A DNA stretch of 64,000 bases from an uncultured Gemmatimonadota bacterium (lineage in GTDB: Bacteria; Gemmatimonadota; Gemmatimonadetes; Gemmatimonadales; Gemmatimonadaceae): NCBI GenBank assembly GCA_902826615.1, contig CADEFN010000010.1, forward strand, positions 1 to 64,000, written 5' to 3'. Below are positions 8,726 through 17,283 of the stretch, in pieces; the stretch's first letter is position 1, and every line of letters starts with the position of its first letter. The translations under genes and the position numbers were made by a program. The notes below the pieces were generated by a model. It worked only from the letters and a program-made list of their open reading frames with translations, made no database searches and was not told where the DNA came from.

Positions 8726-9408
8726 CAGCGGCTTCCCTGCGGCGCGGCCGCGGTGCTGTCAGTCGTTGAGGCAACGGGGGCGGCCATGGCAGCGCCACTA
8801 CCCACCGGCGGCACCCAGCGGTTGGGGCCAAGTCGGGTTGCGCCTGGCAGTTTGTCTCCGGTCACACCTGGCATGGCGAGCGGTCCGGTTTCGAACTTCA
8901 CACCGGTCGCCCGTCCCTGCAGCGCGCGGACATAGTTCACCACGTCCCAGCGATCCCGTTCCTCGATGCGGTTGTACGGAGGCATGGCACCACGGCCGTT
9001 GCGCATCATGGCGAAGAGGTAGCCATCGCTGCGTCCGTTGGCCGATTCGTTGGTCAGCGGGATTGGGATCATGCCAAGCTTCGTCGCCGAGCCGTCACCC
9101 TTCCCTTCATTGCCGTGACAGACGGCGCAGTTGACCTGGAAATACTTGCGCCCGTTGAGCAGCGACTCTTCCGTCATCGGAGCCGGGTTGCTCACCAGTG
9201 CCGCGACCGAGTCGAGCGTGGCGGGCATGGCCGTGTACGACACCTGGAATGAGGAGACCGCGGTCCCGGTCATGGGCACGGAGCCCTGCGGTGCACCACG
9301 CACCTTGAGGATGCTGTCGCTTTCCCACGTGGCCACCATGGGTGTGCGCTTGAAGTCGGTGAACCAGTCACACGCTGTGAGCGGAAGCACGAGCAGTACG
9401 GGAAGCAT
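8725..9408 (-). CDS. actE: Alternative complex III, monohaem cytochrome c lipoprotein ActE
   Basis: A 227-residue lipoprotein with one class I cytochrome c domain: haem site C-A-V-C-H in the middle and the usual ending R-W-D-V-V-N-Y-V-R-A-L-Q-G. The signal peptide is MLPVLLVLPLTAC with a clear lipobox (L-T-A-C), placing the protein on the periplasmic side. The ATG at 9408 is chosen because it gives this signal peptide; the frame stays open upstream to 9582, but that part is low-complexity repeat and overlaps actD. The hydrophobic core is encoded by three degenerate units of the nonamer repeat. ActE takes electrons from the ACIII core and passes them on. Confidence 0.92.
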   Translation of the reverse strand: MLPVLLVLPLTACDWFTDFKRTPMVATWESDSILKVRGAPQGSVPMTGTAVSSFQVSYTAMPATLDSVAALVSNPAPMTEESLLNGRKYFQVNCAVCHGNEGKGDGSATKLGMIPIPLTNESANGRSDGYLFAMMRNGRGAMPPYNRIEERDRWDVVNYVRALQGRATGVKFETGPLAMPGVTGDKLPGATRLGPNRWVPPVGSGAAMAAPVASTTDSTAAAPQGSR

Positions 9409-9479
9409 GCGAAGCACGCGTCCCCTCCCGTGCGCAAACGGTCCGTGCCTCTCGTTCTTCCCGTGCTTCCCGTGCCTCT
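9381..9479. repeat. Second inverted nonamer array, overlapping the actE signal-peptide region
   Basis: Units of the same 9-bp family occur in one direction at 9381-9415 (GCGGAAGC, ACGAGCAGT, ACGGGAAGC, ATGCGAAGC) and in the other at 9444-9479 (CGTGCCTCT, CGTTCTTCC, CGTGCTTCC, CGTGCCTCT). The right-hand arm fills the actD-actE gap, while the left-hand arm lies inside actE and contains its start codon. A hairpin here would sit in the operon mRNA at the actE translation start. Confidence 0.85.
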
Positions 9480-9481
9480 GT

Positions 9482-9985
9482 TTACTGTTCACCGCGCACC
9501 TCCACTGCTCCGTGGTGCCGCAACATGGCCTCGGCTTCCTTGAGCCGTTCGGGTGCTGCGAGCACAAAAATGCCGTAGTCACCGTGCGTGAACCGCGGGT
9601 CTGCTCCCACCGTCATGGTCAGCTTGGGAATTCGTGAATTGATGAACATGGCGGCCACCGTGGACAGGGCGCCGACCAGCACCATCACCTCGAAGCCGAT
9701 GATGGTGTACGGGATCCAGCTGGCGATGGCCTTGCCACCCACCACCAGCGGCCAGTACTCCGACGTCCACACGGCAATCCAGTAGCCGAACGTCACGCCT
9801 AACAATCCACCGATCAGCGTGAAGCGTCGCACCGGGCTCATGGGCGGCTTGAGCGCGTGCTCGATTTCGTGCCGCGGTGCCGGAGTGTACACCGTGAACT
9901 GCTCGTACTTGGCCTTCTTGAGTGCTTCGATCGCGTCGCATAACGCGTCGAGCTGCGGAAACACCGCAACCAGTCCCTGGCGCAT
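9482..9985 (-). CDS. actD: Alternative complex III subunit ActD (DUF3341)
   Basis: A 167-residue protein with an N-terminal soluble part (Q-L-D-A-L-C-D-A-I-E-A-L-K-K-A) and two membrane helices at about residues 58-75 and 95-120, linked by a short loop with Trp and Tyr. This is the DUF3341 pattern of ActD, a small peripheral/membrane subunit always found between actC and actE. Its ATG overlaps the actC stop (TAATG). The frame continues upstream to 10093, but the internal ATG gives the family length and the overlap pattern seen at the other junctions. ActD carries no cofactor motifs, and a structural role is assumed. Confidence 0.93.
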   Translation of the reverse strand: MRQGLVAVFPQLDALCDAIEALKKAKYEQFTVYTPAPRHEIEHALKPPMSPVRRFTLIGGLLGVTFGYWIAVWTSEYWPLVVGGKAIASWIPYTIIGFEVMVLVGALSTVAAMFINSRIPKLTMTVGADPRFTHGDYGIFVLAAPERLKEAEAMLRHHGAVEVRGEQ

Positions 9986-11376
9986 TAGTGATGCCCTCCG
10001 TGTCCGTGTGCCCGCTTCATCTTGGGCGCCACGATTTCCTTCACCTCGGCAATTGCCACCACTGGCAGCTGCTTGATGAAGAGCAGGAACCACATGAAGA
10101 ACCAGCCGAACGAGCCCACCAGGATACTCACGTCAACCCAGCTCGGCAGGTAACTCGACCACTGCCAGGGCTCGAACTCATGCGAGAGCGACGGCACGAT
10201 GATGACAAAGCGCTCGTACCACATGCCGAGGTTGATGAAGATCGACAGAATGAAGAGCCAGGTCGGGTTTCGCCGCAGCTTCTGGCTGAAGAGCGAGAGC
10301 GGGAAGATCATGTTGCAGGTGAGCATGATCCACGCGGCCCACCACCACTGCCCGAAGACACGATTCCAGAAGTAGTCCTGCTCGTACATGTTGCCGCTGT
10401 ACCAGGCCACCCAGAACTCGATGAGGTAGGCACACCCCACCACCATCGACGTGAAGAGGCAGAGTTTCGCCGCGGCGTCGAGGTGATTGATGGTGACGTA
10501 GTGCTCGAGGCGGAAGAACTTGCGAATCGGGATGATGATGGTGAACACCATGCCGATGCCGGAGAAGATGGCGCCGGCCACGAAGTAGGGCGGGAAGATC
10601 GTGGCGTGCCAGCCCGGCGTGAGGGCCATGGCGAAGTCGAAGGACACCACCGAGTGCACCGACAAGACCAGCGGCGTGGAGAAGGCCGCGAGGAAGAGGT
10701 ACATCCGGGTGAAGTGGCGCCATTCGGGCTCGGAGTTGCGCCACCCTAACGACATCACCGCCAGCAGCCGCTTGCGCAGCGGGTTGGTCTCGCGGTCACG
10801 CAGCACCGCGATATCGGGAATCAGACCGACGTACAGGAAGGTCGCGGAGACCGTGAGGTACGTCGAGATGGCGAACACGTCCCACACCAGCGGGCTCTTG
10901 AAGTTCGGCCAGAGCAACCGCCAGTTGGGGTACGGCACGAGCCAGAAGAACTTCCAGGGCCGGCCGATGTGAATGATCGGAAAGAGACCGGCCGTCATCA
11001 CCGCGAACACGGTCATGGCTTCTGCGCATCGGTAGATCGTGGTGCGGAAGCCGGCGCGGAAGAGAAAGAGAATGGCGGAGATCAGCGTGCCGGCGTGCCC
11101 GATACCGACCCAGAACACGAAGGTGATGATGTAGACACCCCACATCACCGGCGGGTTGTAGCCGGCGTTGCCGAGGCCCCAGTAGATCTGGTAGGTCCAG
11201 GCCGCGGCGCCCATCAGGAACATGGCGATCGACAGCGCGAGCGCCGCGCCCCAGCCCTTGGTCGGCTTGAGTGTCGCGGAAATCTCGCGATCGACCTGCT
11301 CGTAGTCCTTGACCGCGGGGAGCTGAACGTCAGCCGACGCGATGTTGGGACGCATGGGTTCTGCGAAGGTGGCCAT
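9985..11376 (-). CDS. actC: Alternative complex III, NrfD-like quinol-oxidising subunit ActC
   Basis: A 463-residue NrfD/PsrC-family membrane protein with about ten helices. It lies between the iron-sulfur subunit ActB and ActD, and the order A-B-C-D-E-F fixes its identity. ActC holds the quinol-binding site on the periplasmic side and passes electrons to ActB. The ATG at 11376 shares one base with the actB stop (TAATG). The longer upstream frame is rejected because it runs into actB. The C-terminus is basic and His-rich (R-A-H-G-H-G-G-H-H). Confidence 0.95.
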   Translation of the reverse strand: MATFAEPMRPNIASADVQLPAVKDYEQVDREISATLKPTKGWGAALALSIAMFLMGAAAWTYQIYWGLGNAGYNPPVMWGVYIITFVFWVGIGHAGTLISAILFLFRAGFRTTIYRCAEAMTVFAVMTAGLFPIIHIGRPWKFFWLVPYPNWRLLWPNFKSPLVWDVFAISTYLTVSATFLYVGLIPDIAVLRDRETNPLRKRLLAVMSLGWRNSEPEWRHFTRMYLFLAAFSTPLVLSVHSVVSFDFAMALTPGWHATIFPPYFVAGAIFSGIGMVFTIIIPIRKFFRLEHYVTINHLDAAAKLCLFTSMVVGCAYLIEFWVAWYSGNMYEQDYFWNRVFGQWWWAAWIMLTCNMIFPLSLFSQKLRRNPTWLFILSIFINLGMWYERFVIIVPSLSHEFEPWQWSSYLPSWVDVSILVGSFGWFFMWFLLFIKQLPVVAIAEVKEIVAPKMKRAHGHGGHH

Positions 11377-14300
11377 TAGTGCGCCCCCTGCGCCGGCGCC
11401 GCAGCCGCGGCAGGAACCGCTGCCGCCGCCGAACCCGCGGCCGGATGGTTGACCTTCTTCAAGTAGACCACAGCGGTGAAGGTGTTGAGTTCTTCGAACA
11501 CGTGATAGCCGCGTGAATTCTCGACCATTTTCGCCACCGACCAGTTGGGGTCGGCTGCATCGCCAAACACAATCGCGCGCGACGGGCAGGCCTGCGCACA
11601 CGCCGTCGTGAACTCGTCAGGCTGGAGTTCGCGATTCTCGAGCTTCGCCAGATTCTCCGCCTCACGCACCCGTTGCACGCAGAAGGTGCACTTCTCCATC
11701 ACACCCTTGCCGCGCACCGTGACATCCGGATTGAGCTGCAGGTGCAGCGGTTCCGGGAAGGCGTACTGGCGACGTTCCTTCTCGCCGTAGCCGTGCCAGT
11801 TGAAGTAGCGGACCTTGTACGGACAGCCGTTGGAGCAGTACCGCGTGCCTACACAGCGGTTGTAGACCTGGACGTTGAGGCCGTCCGGCGCATGGTACGT
11901 GGCATATACGGGGCAGACGGGCTCGCACGGTGCGTTGCCGCAGTGCTGGCACATCATCGGCACGAACCGCGTGTCGAATTCGCTGGAGCCATCCTCGCCA
12001 CCTTCGAAGTACCGCTCGATGCGGAGCCACGCCATTTCGCGGCCCTTGAGGATGTTGGCGCCCGGGCGGGTATCCCACCCTGCCCCATCTGCCGTGTGGA
12101 ACGGCCGGAGCGAGCGACCCTGCCAGCGAGCACCGACGGTGGGAATGTTGTTCTCGGCGTAACACGCGGTCACACACGCCGAACAACCCGTGCAGCGGGC
12201 CAGGTCGATGGTCATCGCCCATCGACGTTTCGCCATCCCGCTCCAGTGATTGGGGTCGTACATCCCCTTGTCCTTCGACGTCGGGTCGCCCAAATCGCCC
12301 TGTGCATCATTGGCAACCGGAGACCGCAGACCCGGGAGGAACTCGTGGCTGGCGTCGCCCGGGAGTTCGTGGTGCTCGGTGGTTGCTCCCGAAACAAGCT
12401 CGGCCACCGTCAGCGCCTGACCGATACCGCGTCCATGCTGCCGCGCGGACCCTTCGAGCGTGACCAGCTGCGAATGTTCGGCCGCCTTGGCCACCCGCGC
12501 CTTGCCCTGCGTGAGTGCGAGGCCACCGGCCGCATTCCACGTGGCGCCTAACACGTCAAGCGCGTTGACGCCAAGATTTTCGGCGTACCGCCCGTACCTG
12601 GTGTGTCCCTGTCCGTGCGCAACGGCCACCGTATCGGGGCGAATACCCAGATAGATGTATGCCGGCGCCGTGACGGCGCCCGATGCCGTGGTGACCGTGA
12701 GATGATCACCCGCCGCAACACCAAGACGTTTGGCGGTGGCGGGATGAATCTCGACCCACGACTGCCACACAATCTTGGAGACCGGATCGGGGAGTTCCTG
12801 GAGCCAGGGCTTGTTGGCCCCTTCACCCATGCCTAACGTCGCGTGCGGGTAGGTGACCAGGAAGAACTCGCCGTCGCCACCCATCGCGCCGGCCGGCACC
12901 GACATCGGCGCCGCCGCACGACCCGTGATGTTACCGGAGACCATACCCTTGGGCAGTGCTGCCGTGAGTGCGGCCGACCCATACCGCGCGACCACGACGT
13001 CACGATACGACTTCTGCGGATATCGCGCGGCCAGCGTGGCGTCCTTCCTGGCCGCCATCATCATCACGTCGGCGCTTGCCCTGGTGTCGAAGATGCGGTC
13101 CATCACCGGCTGCTGGAGGCCGATGGTGCCTGGCGTCGCCTGTACATCGCCCCACGACTCCAGGGCGTGATCGTCAGGCAGCACGAGGTCGCACAACTCG
13201 CTGGTTTCGTCGGGATAGCTGGAGAACGAAACCTTGAACGGCACCTTGGCCATCGCCGCCGCAAAGCCCATCGCTTTCGGCGTGTCGTACGCGGGGTTCA
13301 CACCACGCACCATGAGGAGCTTGAGCGTACCGGCATTGGCGCGTTCAATGATGCCCTGCATGGCACCGACACCAACCGAGGTCCCGAAACCCGTGAGGGC
13401 TTCACCCGGCTTGACGGTGACGCCGACGTTGCCGGCTGCCTTGTTGATGTCGACACAGAGCCCCGCGATCACCCCGGCGCCCGGCGTCGATACACCCGAC
13501 ACCACCAGACTGGGCTTGGTGCCACGCAGTTCATCGACAATGCCCTGGAGCGTGGCTTCGGTGACACCGCTGGCCTGTGCGGCCGCTGCCACCGTCCCAC
13601 CATTCCCGCCAACTGCCGAAAGCAGCGCGCGGGCGATGGCTTCTTCACCACCAGGCTGGCAGGCGATCCATGTGTCGGCGTTGAGCCCGGTCAGCGACCG
13701 GCGAGCGCCGATGTAAATCACTCGCGGACCATCGGCGAGTTTGGCGCGGGCGTCGGCAAAGGCCATCTGCTGCGGCACGCTGGCGCCCCAGCCGTCGAGG
13801 TAGTCAGCGCCGATGGAGATGACGAGCTTCGCGCTGGCAAAGTCGAGTTTGGGCATCGCCACGCCGTAGCCAGCGAGATTGGCCGCTTCGACCGCGAGGT
13901 CAGCGCCCGGGTCGTATTGCAGGTGCGACCCGAAGCCGTAACCGCCGAGCCAGCCGTCGAGGTAACCGGCAAACGATCCGCTGTCGGGACCATTGATGAA
14001 GGCCGCGTTGGCGGCGGCCCCACGCGACTCGCCCAGTTTCTGAACAAGCGTGTCGATGGCCTTGTCCCACGTCGTGGGGACGAGTTTGCCGCCCTCGCGA
14101 ATCATTGGGCCGCGATAGCGATCGGGGTTGTACAGCCCTTGGAGGCCCGACTGACCCTTGGCGCAGAGCGCGCCCTTGTTGACCGGGTGATCGGGATTCC
14201 CCTCGAGCTTCACTGCCCGACCATCACGCACCTCGGCGATGATGCCGCAGGCCGCTGCACACTCTCGGCAGCTGGTGGTGTAGTAGGTCGAGACACCCGG

Positions 14301-14450
14301 AACCGTTTGGTCGGGCGAGTTCAGATAGGGAATCAGCTTTTCCACCTGCTCGTTGGTGCACCCAACGGCAGTGGTTGCTGCTCCGGCGGCGCCAAGCACC
14401 TTCAGGAACTGCCGGCGTTTCACGCCGCTCGGTCCCGTGTTCTGGGTCAT
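11376..14450 (-). CDS. actB: Alternative complex III, fused molybdopterin-like/Fe-S subunit ActB
   Basis: A 1024-residue fusion of the B1 and B2 parts. The N-terminus has a Tat signal (KRRQFLKVLG), so the protein is folded before export to the periplasmic side. Residues about 55-700 resemble molybdopterin oxidoreductases, with C-R-E-C-A-A-A-C at about residue 66 and G-A-L-C-A-K-G-Q; in ACIII this domain lacks the molybdenum cofactor. The last part, from about residue 745, is a ferredoxin-like domain with four Cys clusters: CTGCSACVTAC, CQHCGNAPCEPVCP, CVGTRYCSNGCP and CTFC...CAQACP. These carry the electron wire from quinol to the haems of ActA/ActE. A 74-nt gap separates it from actA. Confidence 0.96.
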   Translation of the reverse strand: MTQNTGPSGVKRRQFLKVLGAAGAATTAVGCTNEQVEKLIPYLNSPDQTVPGVSTYYTTSCRECAAACGIIAEVRDGRAVKLEGNPDHPVNKGALCAKGQSGLQGLYNPDRYRGPMIREGGKLVPTTWDKAIDTLVQKLGESRGAAANAAFINGPDSGSFAGYLDGWLGGYGFGSHLQYDPGADLAVEAANLAGYGVAMPKLDFASAKLVISIGADYLDGWGASVPQQMAFADARAKLADGPRVIYIGARRSLTGLNADTWIACQPGGEEAIARALLSAVGGNGGTVAAAAQASGVTEATLQGIVDELRGTKPSLVVSGVSTPGAGVIAGLCVDINKAAGNVGVTVKPGEALTGFGTSVGVGAMQGIIERANAGTLKLLMVRGVNPAYDTPKAMGFAAAMAKVPFKVSFSSYPDETSELCDLVLPDDHALESWGDVQATPGTIGLQQPVMDRIFDTRASADVMMMAARKDATLAARYPQKSYRDVVVARYGSAALTAALPKGMVSGNITGRAAAPMSVPAGAMGGDGEFFLVTYPHATLGMGEGANKPWLQELPDPVSKIVWQSWVEIHPATAKRLGVAAGDHLTVTTASGAVTAPAYIYLGIRPDTVAVAHGQGHTRYGRYAENLGVNALDVLGATWNAAGGLALTQGKARVAKAAEHSQLVTLEGSARQHGRGIGQALTVAELVSGATTEHHELPGDASHEFLPGLRSPVANDAQGDLGDPTSKDKGMYDPNHWSGMAKRRWAMTIDLARCTGCSACVTACYAENNIPTVGARWQGRSLRPFHTADGAGWDTRPGANILKGREMAWLRIERYFEGGEDGSSEFDTRFVPMMCQHCGNAPCEPVCPVYATYHAPDGLNVQVYNRCVGTRYCSNGCPYKVRYFNWHGYGEKERRQYAFPEPLHLQLNPDVTVRGKGVMEKCTFCVQRVREAENLAKLENRELQPDEFTTACAQACPSRAIVFGDAADPNWSVAKMVENSRGYHVFEELNTFTAVVYLKKVNHPAAGSAAAAVPAAAAAPAQGAH

Positions 14451-14524
14451 GCGGTACGTCCTCGGTTCACAAGGAACCCGGCCGACTCGTCAGGCATCGC
14501 GCCTGGCGCTCCGGCCGGGAATGT

Positions 14525-15166
14525 TTAGTAGTGGCAGACCGCGCAGTCGTAGCGCGCCTTCTTCGGTTCAGCTGCTGCGGCCGCTTTGGCACCGACGGTG
14601 TCCCCCGCCGCTTCGAGTCCCTGGCTCAGCTGGTACCCGTTCACGTGACAGGTGAGGCACCAGCCCATGTTGAGCGACGCATTCTGGTAGACCTGCGCCA
14701 TCTCCTGCACCGGGCCGTGACACGACTGGCAGGTGACCCCCGCGTTGACGTGCCGCATGTGCGGGAAACGCACGTACTCAGGGAGTTTGTGGATGCGGAT
14801 CCATGGGATCTCCTTCCACTTGTCCGGCTGACCGATGGGGGCAAAGGCCTGAAGCTTCTTGATCTCTTCGCTCGTGCGGGCCGGGCGACCATTCGCCGCG
14901 GGACGCGAAGGACCGATCAGCGTATGGCAGCCCATACAGGTGCCCACGGCCGGGAGACCCGGATCGGGGGACTTATTGGCCGCATTGTGACAGTACAAGC
15001 AGTTCATCCCCAGTTCCTTTACGTGAACCGGGTGCGGGAACTGGATGGGCTGTACCGGGGAATTCCCCTGCGACGACGACGCGCCGCTGTAGGCCGAGAG
15101 CATGGTCGCCGCGATCGCAATGGCGAAAAACGCCGGCGCAAGCGCCCATTTACTCCTGCTCGTCAT
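14525..15166 (-). CDS. actA: Alternative complex III, pentahaem cytochrome c ActA
   Basis: First gene of the act operon. The 213-residue protein has an N-terminal signal anchor (about residues 8-26) and five CxxCH haem sites: Cys56, Cys77, Cys146, Cys170 and Cys208, the last only three residues from the C-terminus (C-A-V-C-H-Y). Five haems are the known complement of ActA in alternative complex III. The protein is exported and receives electrons from the ActB iron-sulfur clusters. The CRP/FNR-type palindrome at 15208-15227, about 50 nt upstream of the ATG, marks the likely operon promoter region. Confidence 0.96.
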   Translation of the reverse strand: MTSRSKWALAPAFFAIAIAATMLSAYSGASSSQGNSPVQPIQFPHPVHVKELGMNCLYCHNAANKSPDPGLPAVGTCMGCHTLIGPSRPAANGRPARTSEEIKKLQAFAPIGQPDKWKEIPWIRIHKLPEYVRFPHMRHVNAGVTCQSCHGPVQEMAQVYQNASLNMGWCLTCHVNGYQLSQGLEAAGDTVGAKAAAAAEPKKARYDCAVCHY

Positions 15167-15207
15167 CAGGACCTGGTAGTGAAAGGAAAGCCGAGAGATC
15201 AGTTCGG

Positions 15208-15227
15208 CTTGTGAACGAATTCACAAG
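15208..15227. promoter_or_regulatory. CRP/FNR-family operator upstream of the act operon
   Basis: The sequence CTTGTGAA-CGAA-TTCACAAG is a perfect 20-bp dyad and contains TGTGA-N6-TCACA, the exact half-site spacing of the CRP family consensus. An outer pair TCGGC (15204-15208) and GCCGA (15233-15237) extends the symmetry. Its centre lies about 51 nt upstream of the actA ATG. No convincing -35/-10 pair is seen, so activation versus repression cannot be decided. Confidence 0.7.
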
Positions 15228-15336
15228 CATCGAGCCGAGACAAAAATGTCGGGGGGTGGGAGTGGATGCAAGAGACGGTGGTTTCTTGAGTTGCGGTCGC
15301 CGTCAATTCCATTTCCCTACTCCGCCTTGCTTCCAC

Positions 15337-16149
15337 TCACGCGCGGGTCCCCAGCATCGATAACACCGCACCCGCCACGTCTGGTTCCAGGAGGGCAAGG
15401 TTGGCCCTCGGGGTCTGCGTCAGTCGTAGGGGCCACATCGACCCGTAAACGAAATGATGGGGTCCAATGGTCCGGAAAAGGTGCGAGAGGTCGTCGGCCG
15501 GGGGCCCCCAAATCCACGAGAAATCGTACCGAACGGTGTTCCGTTCGGAGGGGGTGAGCCCCCAGTGGACCTCTTCTATCATCTCCCGGCTAGCGGCGGT
15601 CACGACGATGGTTGCCCCGGTTCCCGCCCGGGCAAGCTCGCGGACGTGCGCCGCAGTCAGGTCAGGCGTGCTGTCCAGCGGGTGCCGCTGCCGAAGATCC
15701 TCGAATCTGACCGTCAAGACTATAGAAAGGCTCAACTCCGCGCTCCGTCGCGCCAATTCAGCAAGCCTGCTATCCCCCGGCGCCATTCCCCAAAGTTGCG
15801 GGTAGGCTCGGATGGCCACCGCGCCGCGGTCGGCGAGTGCGATCAGGGCATCATGCCACCCGGGCCAGTCAGGACGGACGACCGGCACAGGAAGAAGCGT
15901 GGGCCGGTGCGGCGCGAGGCTCTTGAACAGTTCCTCGTTCCCCTCGGCGGGATCCCGGTGAAAAGCGGTGGGCAGGTGCCCGACCCATGCGCCTCGGCAC
16001 CCTTCACGGTCGAGCACACGTACCAGGACCTCGGGGTCGGGATGCGGCAGATGCCGCCACGGATACGAGCCAATGAAGGTGTTGAGGTCGAGCACGGCGG
16101 GAGACGGATGGCGGTTGGCAGACCGGAGACCAGACGCTACCTGTGTCAC
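15337..16149 (-). CDS. Amidohydrolase-like TIM-barrel protein
   Basis: About 270 residues, with a barrel-like alternation of strands and helices: opening strand V-L-D-L-N-T-F-I-G, A-V-A-I-R-A-Y-P-Q-L-W-G in the middle, and a closing strand H-H-F-V-Y-G-S-M-W-P near the end. It resembles Amidohydro_2-type hydrolases, but the first strand has DLNTF where metal-binding members have D-x-H-x-H, so the usual metal ligands appear to be missing. The start is uncertain: GTG at 16149 is used here, TTG at 16179 or GTG at 16095 are also possible. A second, more canonical relative lies at 48689-49513. Substrate unknown. Confidence 0.6.
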   Translation of the reverse strand: MTQVASGLRSANRHPSPAVLDLNTFIGSYPWRHLPHPDPEVLVRVLDREGCRGAWVGHLPTAFHRDPAEGNEELFKSLAPHRPTLLPVPVVRPDWPGWHDALIALADRGAVAIRAYPQLWGMAPGDSRLAELARRSAELSLSIVLTVRFEDLRQRHPLDSTPDLTAAHVRELARAGTGATIVVTAASREMIEEVHWGLTPSERNTVRYDFSWIWGPPADDLSHLFRTIGPHHFVYGSMWPLRLTQTPRANLALLEPDVAGAVLSMLGTRA

Positions 16150-16254
16150 GGGAGGCGTGCAATCCCGTCTGCGCGCCAAATCCGCCTATCGGCGGACAAC
16201 CTAAAGGCCCGCCGCCATCCCATGTTCGGCCGGGATGACGTGCGGGCTCTCGAC

Positions 16255-16270
16255 GGCGGTTCAAACCGCC
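16255..16270. terminator. Short GC-rich hairpin after the DUF4397 lipoprotein gene
   Basis: GGCGGTT-CA-AACCGCC lies 8 nt past the stop codon of the minus-strand gene that ends at 16278. The 7-bp arms could form a small stem. No U-run follows on the minus strand, so it is at best a weak or protein-assisted terminator. Confidence 0.35.
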
Positions 16271-16277
16271 CTGCTAC

Positions 16278-17024
16278 CTACATCTGTGTATCATCGAACC
16301 AGAAGGAGGTGAGTGCTCCGGTCTTGTCGTTGGTCAGCACCACCGTGTACGACTTGCCGGCTTCAAGGTTGAGGTCCTTGATGGTGAGGACCACCTTCTG
16401 CTCGCCGGCGGCGCGGAACTCGAGCGTTCCCGACCAGGGTTTCATGGCGAAGTAGCCCGCCTCGGAAGTAAAGCCGACGGCCTCGAAGATCCGCCCGCCG
16501 CGTTCCGGTGCCACGTCGACATTCCCGACGCCACGTGCGGCGTGGATGACACGAATCTGGGCACGGGTGCCATCGGGCGAGATGTCGTCGCGAAAGAGAC
16601 GCGTGTCATACCGCGCGCCTTTCTCATCGCGCATGACCACCATCGTGTAGCGGTGCCCATCGGAGAGCATCTCCCGGTTTGTCTCCAGGGATTCGTACAC
16701 CCCCATGCGCATACCCCGCACCTGGAACTTCACCCAGTTGTTGTCGATCGGCTGGTAGCTGCTGACCTGCTTGAAGTCGACTTCCGGGAGGAGCCGGGTA
16801 TCATCGGCGCGGACGACCATTCCTTCGGAGGCTGGCGCCGCGTTCACGACCCGCACCAAAGCCTGTCCGCGTTTGTCGGCAGAGTCTCCTGATGGGGAGA
16901 CCGACACGACACCCGCTGCCGTTTCGGTGGTCACGGCATTTTTTGTCTCGGCGTCCTTGTTGCATCCGCTGAACGCTACCGCGCCCAGCATGATCCCCAG
17001 CGTTGTCCCACGTGTTGCGCGCAT
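16278..17024 (-). CDS. DUF4397-domain lipoprotein
   Basis: A 248-residue exported protein. The signal peptide ends at G-A-V-A-F-S-G-C, a usable lipobox with Cys21, so it is probably membrane anchored. After a Ser/Thr/Ala-rich linker the sequence R-V-V-N-A-A-P-A-S-E-G-M starts a DUF4397-type beta-sandwich, repeated as R-V-I-H-A-A-R-G-V-G-N-V-D-V-A-P in the second half, with the closing strand K-S-Y-T-V-V-L-T-N-D. The ATG at 17024 has a good ribosome site (AGGAGT, about 10 nt upstream), which decides the start against the longer open frame. The function of this family is not known; members are cell-surface or periplasmic. Confidence 0.85.
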   Translation of the reverse strand: MRATRGTTLGIMLGAVAFSGCNKDAETKNAVTTETAAGVVSVSPSGDSADKRGQALVRVVNAAPASEGMVVRADDTRLLPEVDFKQVSSYQPIDNNWVKFQVRGMRMGVYESLETNREMLSDGHRYTMVVMRDEKGARYDTRLFRDDISPDGTRAQIRVIHAARGVGNVDVAPERGGRIFEAVGFTSEAGYFAMKPWSGTLEFRAAGEQKVVLTIKDLNLEAGKSYTVVLTNDKTGALTSFWFDDTQM

Positions 17025-17283
17025 CGGCAGTACTCCTGATTCGTATGGGAACCTGCGGCGGTGGTGTGCCTGCACCCATCGCGTGTGACATCCCGTTGCT
17101 GCCACACTTGGTCCGCCGTCGTCTGGCACGTGCTGTTCGCGTGCGCACTGCACGCGCCGTGCTCCAACGACGGCTTGCCGCCCTTGCGGGTGACCCTGCA
17201 TGATGGCCGCCACCTGTCACGGTCACCAGCTCTCGCAGGGATGATCCTGTCGTCTCCCGCAGGACCGATGGCCGGGCGCGGGG

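Noticed and set aside
7598-8935. Plus-strand open frame (445 codons) opposite actF and actE
   Set aside because: Composition is Arg/His/Glu-rich shadow; it crosses two real genes with conserved motifs.
12843-14528. Long plus-strand open frame (561 codons) opposite actB
   Set aside because: It mirrors the actB frame, has no recognisable domain and is rich in Arg/His/Gly as expected for an antisense shadow in GC-rich DNA; actB itself has all its motifs.
16253-16270. tRNA T-arm-like remnant (GGTTCAAACC)
   Set aside because: The T-arm look-alike is only part of a short symmetrical hairpin; no other tRNA parts are around it.
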